This document shows positions 14,804 to 22,769 of a stretch of DNA of 23,312 nt, piece after piece. The translations under genes were made by a program, and so were the position numbers. The notes under the pieces were generated by a model that had not been told where the DNA came from, searched no databases, and saw only the letters and a program-made list of their open reading frames with translations. This stretch comes from an uncultured Muribaculum sp. (lineage in GTDB: Bacteria; Bacteroidota; Bacteroidia; Bacteroidales; Muribaculaceae), in contig CANPDS010000005.1 of the NCBI GenBank assembly GCA_947573015.1, positions 1 through 23,312 on the forward strand, in the 5' to 3' direction. The number at the start of each line of letters is the position of its first letter. The first letter of the stretch is position 1.

Positions 14804-16561
14804 TTACTCGCGTATGTCGATGGCGAGATTTAGTTCGTCGAGCTGCTTTTGATCAAGCGCGGCGGGTGCGTCGAGCATCACATCGCGTCCGGAGTTGTTC
14901 TTTGGGAAAGCGATGCAGTCGCGGATGGAATCGAGGCCGGCAAACAGAGACACCCAGCGGTCGAGTCCATAGGCCAGGCCTCCGTGAGGTGGTGCGCCAA
15001 ACTTGAATGCATTCATGAGGAAGCCGAATTGCTCCTGTGCTTTTTCGGGAGTGAAGCCAAGGATTTCGAACATTTTGGCCTGAAGTTCGCTGTCGTGGAT
15101 TCGGATAGAACCACCGCCGACCTCCACTCCGTTGACCACCATATCGTAGGCATCAGCACGCACGGCAGCAGGATCAGAGTCGAGCAGGGGGATGTCTTCA
15201 TCCTTGGGGTGTGTAAATGGATGGTGCATGGCCATGAGGCGCTGCTCCTCGTCGCTCCATTCGAACATAGGGAAGTCTACTACCCATAGGCATGCGAACT
15301 TATTTTTGTCGCGGAGGCCGAGTTGGCGCCCCATTTCCAGACGGAGTTCGCAGAGTTGCTTGCGGGTCTTCATGGCATCGTCACCGGAAAGTATTAGGAT
15401 GAGGTCGCCCGGCTGTGCGTCCATGGCTTTCTTGAGTTGCTGTAGCACTTCCTGTGAGTAGAATTTGTCGACAGAAGACTTGACGTTGCCATCAGCTTCC
15501 ACGCGGGCATATACCATGCCTTTTGCTCCGATTTGCGGACGTTTCACATATTCAGTGAGCTGGTCGAGTTGCTTGCGGGTGTATGATGCGGCACCTGTGG
15601 CGCATATGCCGCCGATATAGGCTGCGTTGTCGAATACGCTGAACCCATGTCCTTTGAGCACGTCCATGAGTTCGACAAATGTCATGCCGAAACGGAGATC
15701 AGGCTTGTCGGAACCGTAAAGGCGCATGGCATCGGCCCAAGGCATGCGGATGAATGGCTCGGTGAGCTCAACTCCGCGTAGCTCCTTGAAAAGGTGTTTT
15801 GCCATACCTTCGAAGAGGTTGATGATATCGTCCTGATTGACAAATGACATTTCGCAGTCGATCTGTGTGAACTCCGGCTGGCGGTCGGCGCGCAGGTCTT
15901 CATCGCGGAAGCATTTTACGATCTGGAAGTAACGGTCCATTCCAGATACCATGAGGAGCTGTTTCAGCGTCTGTGGCGACTGAGGAAGTGCGTAGAATTG
16001 TCCGGGATTCATACGTGATGGCACCACGAAGTCGCGTGCACCTTCGGGAGTAGAGCCTACGAGCATGGGTGTCTCGATTTCAAGGAAGCCCTTTGAATCG
16101 AGGTATCGGCGTACTTCCATAGTCATGCGGTGGCGCAGTTCGAGATTTCGGCGTACGCAGGGACGGCGAAGGTCGAGATAGCGATACTTCATGCGTATGT
16201 CGTCACCACCGTCGCTCTCATCCTCGATAGTGAATGGTGGCACTTCAGAGCGATTGAGCACATTGAGTGACGATGCTTCGATCTCGATGTCGCCTGTTGG
16301 CATCTCTGGATTTTTGGCATATCGCTCAGATACTTTTCCTGTGATCTGCACAACGTATTCGCGACCAAGGTGATTGGCCTCCTCGCATAGGGTTGCATCT
16401 GTTTCGTTATTGAACACTACTTGGGTGATTCCGTAGCGGTCGCGGATATCGACAAATGTCATGCCGCCCATCTTGCGGATACGCTGTACCCATCCGGATA
16501 TTGTGACGGTCTGACCGGCATCGGCGAGTCGGAGCTCGCCACAGGTCTTGGTACGATACAT
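14804..16561 (-). CDS. aspS: Aspartate--tRNA ligase
   Basis: A 585-residue bacterial-type class II synthetase that charges tRNA-Asp. Domain order: N-terminal OB anticodon-binding domain (SGWVQRIRKMGGMTFVDIRDR); class II core with motif 2 (CFRDEDLRADRQPEFTQID); the bacterial GAD insertion (about residues 290-420); and motif 3 GGLAYGLDRWVSLFAG, after the catalytic MAMHHPFTHPKDED. At the position where non-discriminating enzymes usually have His (RRDHGG) this one has Met (RKMGG), which points to a tRNA-Asp-specific enzyme; that is inference. ATG 16561 is preceded by a good promoter. It leads the aspS, Nif3-like, zinc-ribbon operon. Confidence 0.97.
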   Translation of the reverse strand: MYRTKTCGELRLADAGQTVTISGWVQRIRKMGGMTFVDIRDRYGITQVVFNNETDATLCEEANHLGREYVVQITGKVSERYAKNPEMPTGDIEIEASSLNVLNRSEVPPFTIEDESDGGDDIRMKYRYLDLRRPCVRRNLELRHRMTMEVRRYLDSKGFLEIETPMLVGSTPEGARDFVVPSRMNPGQFYALPQSPQTLKQLLMVSGMDRYFQIVKCFRDEDLRADRQPEFTQIDCEMSFVNQDDIINLFEGMAKHLFKELRGVELTEPFIRMPWADAMRLYGSDKPDLRFGMTFVELMDVLKGHGFSVFDNAAYIGGICATGAASYTRKQLDQLTEYVKRPQIGAKGMVYARVEADGNVKSSVDKFYSQEVLQQLKKAMDAQPGDLILILSGDDAMKTRKQLCELRLEMGRQLGLRDKNKFACLWVVDFPMFEWSDEEQRLMAMHHPFTHPKDEDIPLLDSDPAAVRADAYDMVVNGVEVGGGSIRIHDSELQAKMFEILGFTPEKAQEQFGFLMNAFKFGAPPHGGLAYGLDRWVSLFAGLDSIRDCIAFPKNNSGRDVMLDAPAALDQKQLDELNLAIDIRE

Positions 16562-16595
16562 AATTGGCTGTAAGTAAGTCGTGAAATTTTGGGCG

Positions 16596-16627
16596 TAAAG
16601 TTAGTGAAAAGTAGAAAAATAGCAAAA
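16596..16627 (-). promoter_or_regulatory. Promoter of the aspS operon
   Basis: On the - strand TTTTG (16623-16627) and TAACTTTA (16596-16603, one mismatch to TAnnTTTG) are 19 bases apart. Predicted transcription start is near 16589, giving a leader of about 28 bases before the ATG at 16561. Confidence 0.65.
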
Positions 16628-16752
16628 TTCATATGAAAGTCAGTCGTATTTGTAGTATTCATTGCAGTATATAGATGTGGTGTATATCAATTGGCTGATT
16701 TTGGGGATGGAATATGGATTAATTAAGAAATTTTCGAAAAATAAGGCTGAGG

Positions 16753-16785
16753 TTTTGGATTGTAAGAATATATAATATAAATTTG
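16753..16785 (+). promoter_or_regulatory. Promoter of the exported sorting-domain protein
   Basis: TTTTG (16753-16757) and an exact -7 box TAAATTTG (16778-16785) are 20 bases apart. The predicted start near 16792 gives a leader of about 100 bases. The rest of the 330-base intergenic region (16562-16891) holds the divergent aspS promoter and a folded leader; I see no gene in it. Confidence 0.7.
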
Positions 16786-16794
16786 TGGATACGA

Positions 16795-16840
16795 GAAAGG
16801 CATGCCTTTCTTATTATGGCGCTTTTGCAGCCATAATAAG
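16795..16840 (+). promoter_or_regulatory. Two-hairpin 5' leader
   Basis: Two adjacent hairpins lie between the promoter and the ATG at 16892. The first is the perfect palindrome GAAAGGCATGCCTTTC (16795-16810). The second pairs CTTATTATGGC (16810-16820) with GCCATAATAAG (16830-16840), with a further inner GC/GC pair. No T run follows, so termination is unlikely; a 5' stabiliser or regulatory leader is more plausible. Confidence 0.6.
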
Positions 16841-16891
16841 TTGGTGATAATCTTATAAATACTTCTATATTAACCTTAAAAACATGATTTT

Positions 16892-17740
16892 ATGAAGAAA
16901 ATTCTACTTTCGTTGAGCCTTGCGGCTATCTCATTGTCAGCAATCGCACAAAGTGAAACTATCTACTTTCAGGATGATTTTGAGTGGCTTGAGCCTTGGG
17001 TAACCGCTGCCGGAGTACATGACTTTGTCGCTGAGAGTGATGAAGTAAAGGCTGAATCAAAGAATCTGACGACAGAAGTAGATGGTGTGTCTGCCTATGA
17101 AGTATTGGTTGGGGAAGGCTATTCATTCGTTCAGGCTACTCACTCCGCCTATGCTGAGCGTACGCCTGATAAAGTGATGTATCTGCAAAAGAATTATCTT
17201 AAGTTAGGTCTTACCGGCTATCATGCCGGCATTGTTCTTCCTGCATTGAAGAATGTTCCTGCTGATGCGAAGCTTCATATTTCGTTTGATTGGGCTCCAA
17301 TGCGTCAAGGTGATCCTGGTGCGGCAAATCGCAAATATGATCCAACCCAATTGGTTGTGATAATCACAAATGGTTACTCCGAGAACCAGATTATTGTACC
17401 ACAACATACGCTTAAGGCTGGCGATGATTATGTATGGATGAAGGCCGACGTGGATCTTGAGGGACAGTCCATTAATGATGCTACTAAGATCACGATCCGT
17501 CAGATAGATTCGCAGTGGCCTTACAAGGCAGATGCAGCCAAATCTGCTGTGTGCCGTTATTTCCTTGACAATATCAAAGTTTATGGAACTTCGACATCGG
17601 CTATCGATGGAATTGCCATTGACGGGAATGCTCCTGTAGAGTATTATAATATGCTTGGTGTGCGTGTGGCTAATCCCGGAAATGGGCTTTATTTAGTTAA
17701 GCAGGGCAATGTTGTCTGCAAGAAATTTATCAAGAAGTAA
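16892..17740 (+). CDS. Exported protein with C-terminal T9SS-type sorting domain
   Basis: A 282-residue secreted protein of unknown function. Residues 1-20 form a clear signal peptide (MKKILLSLSLAAISLSAIAQ). The middle (about 22-225) is rich in beta-type sequence; a segment such as LHISFDWAPMRQGDP through CRYFLDNIKVYG resembles carbohydrate-binding-like jelly-roll modules in other Bacteroidetes secreted proteins, but I cannot name a family. The last 50 residues, with EYYNMLGVRVANPGNGLYLV and a basic end CKKFIKK, have the form of type A C-terminal sorting domains for the type IX secretion system; whether this strain has that system is not visible. Codon use matches its neighbours. It is monocistronic, with its own promoter, a folded leader and a strong terminator. 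Confidence 0.82.
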   Translation: MKKILLSLSLAAISLSAIAQSETIYFQDDFEWLEPWVTAAGVHDFVAESDEVKAESKNLTTEVDGVSAYEVLVGEGYSFVQATHSAYAERTPDKVMYLQKNYLKLGLTGYHAGIVLPALKNVPADAKLHISFDWAPMRQGDPGAANRKYDPTQLVVIITNGYSENQIIVPQHTLKAGDDYVWMKADVDLEGQSINDATKITIRQIDSQWPYKADAAKSAVCRYFLDNIKVYGTSTSAIDGIAIDGNAPVEYYNMLGVRVANPGNGLYLVKQGNVVCKKFIKK

Positions 17741-17755
17741 ATATTGGATTATTAT

Positions 17756-17797
17756 AAAAAGATAGAGATCTGCAAACCTGCAGATCTCTATCTTTTT
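17756..17797. terminator. Perfect 19-bp bidirectional terminator
   Basis: AAAAAGATAGAGATCTGCA (17756-17774) pairs without mismatch with 17779-17797 around the loop AACC. The arms give U tracts in both directions. It serves the rightward exported-protein gene and the leftward gene at 17866-18219. Confidence 0.95.
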
Positions 17798-17865
17798 ATC
17801 AGAATGTCGTAGTTTATTATGAAGTAAGTGCAATATTCGTAGATGAGCATGATAAAAATCTGTCT

Positions 17866-18219
17866 TTATTGAGGCTTGGCGAAACGGTAGCGTATGCGTT
17901 CCCATAGCGATGGTTGCTCGGTTCGTATATGCACGTTTACGCCATCGTCATTTTTGTTGAGACACAGAATAGAGCTATGGAGTACAATGGCGAGCGTATT
18001 CTCAAATTTTGCTATGCCATGAATATTGGCCATAGGTAACTGACGGAATGGGGACCGTGGGTCGATACTTCCGATAATCAGATTTCCTTCAGCATCGATC
18101 TCGATGTTGTGATGGTCAGCTGCATAGTCGAAAAGCAGCGGTATGTCGAGGTCGTCTATCCCATCGGGACGGTGACGGTATTTGTTGTATAAAGCGTCTA
18201 TGACTTTTTTTGTGATCAT
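17866..18219 (-). CDS. Conserved hypothetical protein (Bacteroidales)
   Basis: A 117-residue soluble protein without signal peptide or membrane segment. I recall similar short proteins in other Bacteroidales with the same MITKKVIDALYNKYRHRP start, a central IDPRSPFRQLP segment and a VLHSSILCLNKNDDGVNVHI strand region, ending PSLWERIRY. I cannot assign a domain or function. It is a single gene with start ATG 18219, an A/T-poor leader without Shine-Dalgarno, and an inverted repeat about 40 bases upstream. Its 3' end faces the bidirectional terminator. Confidence 0.75.
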   Translation of the reverse strand: MITKKVIDALYNKYRHRPDGIDDLDIPLLFDYAADHHNIEIDAEGNLIIGSIDPRSPFRQLPMANIHGIAKFENTLAIVLHSSILCLNKNDDGVNVHIRTEQPSLWERIRYRFAKPQ

Positions 18220-18257
18220 CTGTTAAGGAGCAATGCAAGATGTTGTTGTGAATGATG

Positions 18258-18295
18258 TTAGAATGTCGGTGTGGTAGAAGAGGCTGACATTCTAA
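18258..18295. repeat. Perfect 10-bp inverted repeat upstream of the hypothetical gene
   Basis: TTAGAATGTC (18258-18267) and GACATTCTAA (18286-18295) are exact reverse complements separated by 18 bases. They lie 39-76 bases before the start of the leftward gene at 18219. The remaining intergenic sequence (18296-18440) shows no gene and no clear promoter. Could be an operator dyad or leader stem. Confidence 0.6.
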
Positions 18296-18441
18296 TATAA
18301 TACACATTAAAGAGCTGAATTGTTCATGAAAATCTGGGCATCAAGCTGCACAAATCAACTTTTTTCGGAAATCGGCAGAGAAATAAGGTTTTCTTTTATT
18401 GAGGAAATAGAGAGGTGTGTTTAAATTGAGGGACAGATGGG

Positions 18442-18484
18442 AAAAGAGGCGGCGCCATTCGGAGATTGGTCCGGATGACGCCGC
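18442..18484 (-). terminator. Terminator of the methylmalonyl-CoA decarboxylase operon
   Basis: A 15-bp GC-rich stem (18449-18463 with 18470-18484) with two positions that pair as G-U in the - strand transcript, then a CTTTTC run at 18442-18446 reading leftward. It lies 18 bases past the oadB stop. Confidence 0.85.
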
Positions 18485-18502
18485 TTGGAATTGACGTTGT
18501 GA

Positions 18503-19672
18503 TCAAGCAAGGAATCCGAGGAGGACACCTGCTGCTACGGCTGAACCGATTACGCCCGATACATTGGGGCCCATGGCATGCATGAGCAAGTAGTTGGACG
18601 GATCGTATTCGAGACCGAGGTTGTTTGAGATACGTGCCGACATCGGTACTGCCGATACTCCGGCGTTGCCGATAAGGGGGTTGAGCTTCTTGCTTTGCGG
18701 GAGGAAGAGGTTGAATAGCTTCACGAAGAGAACGCCGGAAGCCGACGCTATGATGAAAGCCATGAAACCGAGGGCAAAGATGAAGATTGTATCTACAGTG
18801 AGGAATGAGGTGGCTTGTGTAGATGCACCTACCGTAAGGCCGAGGAGCATTGTTACAATGTCAGTGAGGGCATTGCTTGCAGTCTTGGCCAGACGTGTGG
18901 TGACGCCGCACTCGCGGAGCAGGTTGCCGAAGAAGAGCATACCAAGCAGAGGTATACCGGAGGGCACTACGAAGCAGGTGAGCAGCAAGCCGATGATGGG
19001 GAAGATGATCTTCTCATTCTGGCTTACGGCACGTGCAGGCTTCATGCGGATTACACGCTCTTTCTTTGTGGTGAGCAGACGCATGATAGGCGGCTGGATC
19101 AGAGGCACAAGAGCCATGTAGGAGTAGGCCGATACAGCGATAGCTCCCATGAGATTAGGCGCAAGCTTTGACGACAGGAATATGGCTGTGGGGCCGTCGG
19201 CACCACCAATTATAGCAATTGCACCGGCCTGATCGGGAGAGAAGCCGAGAGCAAGAGCTACCATGTAGGCACCAAAGATGCCGAATTGCGCTGCCGCACC
19301 GATTAGCATGAGCTTCGGATTGGCGATAAGGGCGCTGAAGTCGGTCATGGCACCGATGCCGAGGAAGATCAGTGGCGGATACCATCCGGCAGACACTCCG
19401 TTGTAGAGAATGTTGAGCACTGACCCTTCTTCGTATATGCCGATCTCAAGGCCGGCAGTGGCGTTGAAGGGGATGTTGCCGAGCAGTATACCAAAGCCGA
19501 TGGGTACGAGTAGCATTGGCTCAAAGTTCTTCTTGATGGCAAGCCATATGAAGAAAAGACCAACGAGGAGCATTACACCATGCTGCCAAGTGACATTGGC
19601 AAAGCCGGTGAGCTCCCAAAATTGCTGAAAGTTTACGGAAATGAATTCGCTGAAACTTATTAAAGATATCAT
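18503..19672 (-). CDS. Na+-transporting methylmalonyl-CoA/oxaloacetate decarboxylase beta subunit
   Basis: The 389-residue integral membrane subunit that decarboxylates carboxybiotin and couples it to Na+ export. It has about nine to eleven hydrophobic segments. The Na+/proton pathway motifs are in place: GGADGPTAI with D159, and NAGVSAVPMSARI with N336 and S345, matching the functionally important residues of Klebsiella OadB. The mce and mmdA genes of the same operon indicate methylmalonyl-CoA as substrate (MmdB role) rather than oxaloacetate. It is last in the operon, 143 bases after the biotin carrier gene, with a terminator just downstream. I see no separate promoter in that gap. Confidence 0.95.
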   Translation of the reverse strand: MISLISFSEFISVNFQQFWELTGFANVTWQHGVMLLVGLFFIWLAIKKNFEPMLLVPIGFGILLGNIPFNATAGLEIGIYEEGSVLNILYNGVSAGWYPPLIFLGIGAMTDFSALIANPKLMLIGAAAQFGIFGAYMVALALGFSPDQAGAIAIIGGADGPTAIFLSSKLAPNLMGAIAVSAYSYMALVPLIQPPIMRLLTTKKERVIRMKPARAVSQNEKIIFPIIGLLLTCFVVPSGIPLLGMLFFGNLLRECGVTTRLAKTASNALTDIVTMLLGLTVGASTQATSFLTVDTIFIFALGFMAFIIASASGVLFVKLFNLFLPQSKKLNPLIGNAGVSAVPMSARISNNLGLEYDPSNYLLMHAMGPNVSGVIGSAVAAGVLLGFLA

Positions 19673-19815
19673 ATTCCGGGGAAGGTGATTTTAAGTGTTG
19701 CAGTCATGTTATTGTTTAAGGTTCTTGGAGATGACTTTAGAATTCTATTGTAAGAGTGTTTATTGTCTGCCAATTTCATTAGTTGCCATCTCTGTGGACC
19801 TTACGGAATATGTAT

Positions 19816-20253
19816 TTATTCCAATGTGATGAGGACAGCTCCTTCAAGCACGGCGTCGCCGGTGTTGCATGTGATAGAAGCTACCTTGCCGTCGTGTCCG
19901 GCGTGGATGGCATTTTCCATCTTCATAGCTTCAAGCATGATGACGGTATCGGCGGCTTTCACTACATCGCCAACTTTGCAGTTGATTGACATTACGGTGC
20001 CGGGGAGTGGAGCCTTGATCTGTACGCCGCCGGTGGCAACACTGGGTTTTGCAATGACTTTTTCGCCAGCGGGGGTGCGTGGAGCAGCAGCGGCACGGGG
20101 GGCTTGACTGACTACAGTTACCGGAGTTTTCTTTTGATCGAGCTCTACTTTGTAGGGCGTGCCGTTGACAAGGACTTCAGCCATGCCGTCGACAATGTCT
20201 CCAATGGCTACATTGTAGTTGTTGCCATTGATTTTATATTTGTATTCTTTCAT
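19816..20253 (-). CDS. Biotin carboxyl carrier subunit of methylmalonyl-CoA decarboxylase
   Basis: A 145-residue carrier that shuttles CO2 on biotin from the carboxyltransferase (MmdA) to the membrane beta subunit. An N-terminal beta domain (EYKYKINGNNYNVAIGDI) is joined by an Ala/Pro-rich flexible linker (about residues 50-70) to the biotinyl domain. The biotinyl domain contains APLPGTVMSINCKVGD and the biotinylation site EAMKM, with K111 modified. The layout and size match MmdC/GcdC-type carriers. The start ATG 20253 lies 28 bases after the gamma-subunit stop. Confidence 0.95.
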   Translation of the reverse strand: MKEYKYKINGNNYNVAIGDIVDGMAEVLVNGTPYKVELDQKKTPVTVVSQAPRAAAAPRTPAGEKVIAKPSVATGGVQIKAPLPGTVMSINCKVGDVVKAADTVIMLEAMKMENAIHAGHDGKVASITCNTGDAVLEGAVLITLE

Positions 20254-20281
20254 TTCTGTTGGAATGTGTTGTTTGTGTTAA

Positions 20282-21164
20282 TTAACGGTGAGGTAGTTCA
20301 CGCAGGCTATATATTTTTGAGCTCCATGGTGAGTAGGCGCGACGTACCTTGTTTATGGTAAGGATTGTGCTTTCGCGGTCGTGTGCGTTGAGATGTTCGT
20401 TGAGAGCCATTACGATGGCTGCAATCTCTTCGCCGGAGTCGTGCTGTGGTTTCGCTTCATTAGGGAGCTGTTTTGCATCGATTCCATGTGAAGCGGCTTT
20501 GTTCTTGCGTGATACGGACGAGCCGATGCGGCTGATGATGTAGAAGCAAGTGTAAAGGAGCGCGAGAGCAAAGAATACGATGAGCATTGCCATGAGTGAG
20601 AGACCGAATCCGTGTCCGTCGGTCTCGGCAAACATCTCAACCTTTCCGTTGGTATCGACAATCTGGTTGGCGCTTGACGGAGTGATGTACTTGGCGCCGC
20701 CGTCGCGTACCTCCCATTCGCCAACACCATCGATTGCGCGGGCATATGTGGAGTTGGCGGAGAGTGATGCCGGCACTGTGACAGAGTCAATTAGTGTGCG
20801 ACCGTTGGCATCGTATACGCCGATCCAGTTGTCTTGAACGGGATTTGCCCTTATTGGGCTCTCCGTCGGCCCAGAATACTACGTGCTGGCGAGTGGGGAT
20901 CTCGGTATTTACATCTCCCAGTGGCACCGGGTATTTCTTTGGGTTGGCGGGATCGTTTGTGATATAGACGCTTGAAATCTCCATCGGAGCGTAGGTAGAG
21001 TTGAAAAGCTCTATCCAGGCCTGATGCTGTCCATAGTCGTCTATATAATTTGAGTCGTTCTGTACCATCACCTCATTGATGCGCAGGCCTTTGCGACCTT
21101 GTGCAAAGGCTGATGCGCAACATGTGAGTGTGAGGGCAAGAAACAGGATGATACTCTTTCTCAT
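20282..21164 (-). pseudogene. Decarboxylase gamma subunit (OadG/MmdD) with lamin-tail domain, frameshifted
   Basis: Two overlapping frames together encode one protein. The first (ATG 21164 to TGA 20787-20789) gives a signal peptide MRKSIILFLALTLTCCASAF and a lamin-tail domain (LRINEVMVQNDSNYIDDYGQ, WIELFNSTY, HVVFWADGEPNKG), then runs into unrelated residues. The second frame takes over near 20840-20850 with NPVQDNWIGVYDANGRTLID, then a membrane helix (GLSLMAMLIVFFALALLYTC) and a cytoplasmic tail, ending at 20282. From memory, intact Bacteroidales versions fuse a periplasmic lamin-tail domain to the gamma-subunit helix, with about eight more residues at the junction. A deletion of roughly 23 bases would explain both the gap and the frame change. 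It may be a true mutation, strain variation or an assembly error. The gamma subunit normally stabilises the alpha-beta complex. It lies between mmdA (10-base gap) and the biotin carrier gene. Confidence 0.8.
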
Positions 21165-21174
21165 TGCTGAAGGA

Positions 21175-22728
21175 TTAGAGAGGTATGTTGCCGTGTTTCT
21201 TGGCGGGATTTGTGACTTTCTTTGTAGCAAGCTGCTGGAGTGCGCGGATCACGCGGAAACGTGTGTTGCGCGGTTCGATTACATCGTCGATGTAACCGTA
21301 CTTTGCAGCGTTGTAAGGATTGCAGAAGAGCTTGTTGTATTCCAGCTCTTTCTCTGCGAGGACCTTTGCAGGATCTTCGGCAGCCTTGGCTTCCTTGGCG
21401 TAGAGCACCTCTACCGCTCCGGCACCACCCATAACGGCGATCTCGGCTGTAGGCCATGCATAGTTCATGTCGCCACGGAGCTGCTTGCAACTCATCACGA
21501 TATGAGAGCCACCGTAGCTCTTGCGGAGTGTTACAGTTACCTTAGGTACGGTAGCTTCACCGTAAGCGTAGAGAAGTTTTGCACCGTGTAAGATCACACC
21601 GTTATACTCTTGGCCAGTGCCAGGGAGGAATCCGGGGACATCTACGAGGGTTACGAGTGGAATATTGAAGGCGTCGCAGAAACGGACGAAGCGGGCACCC
21701 TTGCGTGATGCGTTGCTGTCGAGCACACCTGCGAGGAATTTGGGCTGGTTGGCCACGATACCGACTGTCTGTCCGTTCATGCGAGCGAAGCCTACAATTA
21801 GGTTTTTGGCATAGTCGCGCTGTACTTCGAGGAATTCGCCGTGGTCGATGATAGCGCCGATCACCTCATACATGTTGTAGGGTTTGTTGGCGCTGTCGGG
21901 GATGATGTCGTTGAGAGAATCCTCCAGACGGTCGATCGGGTCGGTGCATTCCACCATCGGTGGCTCTTCAAGGTTGTTTTGTGGAATAAAGCTGAATAGC
22001 TTGCGTGTGATTTTGAGAGCATCCTCGCCATCTTCTGCGGCAAAGTGGCAAACGCCGCTCTTGGTAGAGTGTACCTGAGCACCGCCGAGCGCTTCCTGGG
22101 TTACATCTTCGCCTGTAACGGTCTTAACCACTTTCGGGCCTGTAAGGAACATGTATGAGATACCTTTTGCCATGATGGTGAAGTCGGTGAGGGCGGGAGA
22201 ATATACTGCGCCTCCGGCACAAGGACCGAGAATACAGGATATCTGTGGGATAACACCTGAAGCAAGGATGTTGCGCTGGAAAATTTCGGCGTATCCGCCA
22301 AGTGCGTTGATGCCTTCCTGAATGCGTGCGCCGCCGGAGTCATTGAGGCCGATTACGGGAGCACCCATCTTCATGGCCATGTCCATGATCTTACAGATCT
22401 TCAGGGCCATTGTTTCGGAGAGCGATCCACCGAATACTGTGAAATCCTGAGCGAATACGTATACGAGGCGGCCGTCGATTGTGCCGTAGCCGGTAACGAC
22501 GCCGTCGCCGAGGTATGATTTTTTTTCTTGTCCGAAGTTGGTGCAGCGGTGGCGCACAAACATGTCGAGCTCTTCGAATGAGCCTTCGTCGAGGAGCTGT
22601 GCGATACGCTCACGGGCTGTGTACTTGCCTTTGTCGTGTTGTTTCTGGATGGCTTTTTCGCCACCGCCCATACGTGCCTCAGTGCGCAATGCAATGAGTT
22701 CCTGGACCTTTTCGAGTTGGTTACTCAG
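21175..22728 (-). CDS. mmdA: Methylmalonyl-CoA decarboxylase carboxyltransferase (alpha) subunit
   Basis: This cytoplasmic subunit moves the carboxyl group from methylmalonyl-CoA to carrier-bound biotin. The crotonase-fold carboxyltransferase halves are both complete: GGSLSETMALKICKIMDMAM, GLNDSGGARIQEGINALGGY and GPCAGGAVYSPALTDF in the first; ANQPKFLAGVLDSNASRKGA, VDVPGFLPGTGQEYNGVI and YGGSHIVMSCKQLRGD in the second. The family begins MSNQLEKVQELIxLR. Here that sequence reads SNQLEKVQELIALR, but the codon before it is CTG (22726-22728), and there is no in-frame ATG, GTG or TTG between it and the upstream stop. I place the start at CTG 22728 (517 residues, the usual length). The TTG at 22689 would remove 13 conserved residues. 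It starts 41 bases after mce ends. Confidence 0.93.
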   Translation of the reverse strand: MSNQLEKVQELIALRTEARMGGGEKAIQKQHDKGKYTARERIAQLLDEGSFEELDMFVRHRCTNFGQEKKSYLGDGVVTGYGTIDGRLVYVFAQDFTVFGGSLSETMALKICKIMDMAMKMGAPVIGLNDSGGARIQEGINALGGYAEIFQRNILASGVIPQISCILGPCAGGAVYSPALTDFTIMAKGISYMFLTGPKVVKTVTGEDVTQEALGGAQVHSTKSGVCHFAAEDGEDALKITRKLFSFIPQNNLEEPPMVECTDPIDRLEDSLNDIIPDSANKPYNMYEVIGAIIDHGEFLEVQRDYAKNLIVGFARMNGQTVGIVANQPKFLAGVLDSNASRKGARFVRFCDAFNIPLVTLVDVPGFLPGTGQEYNGVILHGAKLLYAYGEATVPKVTVTLRKSYGGSHIVMSCKQLRGDMNYAWPTAEIAVMGGAGAVEVLYAKEAKAAEDPAKVLAEKELEYNKLFCNPYNAAKYGYIDDVIEPRNTRFRVIRALQQLATKKVTNPAKKHGNIPL

Positions 22729-22769
22729 ATAGAGAAGTGTGTAATGAAATTTTTAGGGTAATTGGCTGA

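Noticed and set aside
16795..16840. The two hairpins before the exported protein gene as a terminator of an upstream gene.
   Set aside because: The upstream gene (aspS) runs in the opposite direction, a good + strand promoter lies just before the hairpins, and no T tract follows.
20787..21164. The lamin-tail frame as an independent short secreted protein.
   Set aside because: It ends in residues with no domain character right where the other frame continues the conserved sequence, so it is half of one gene.
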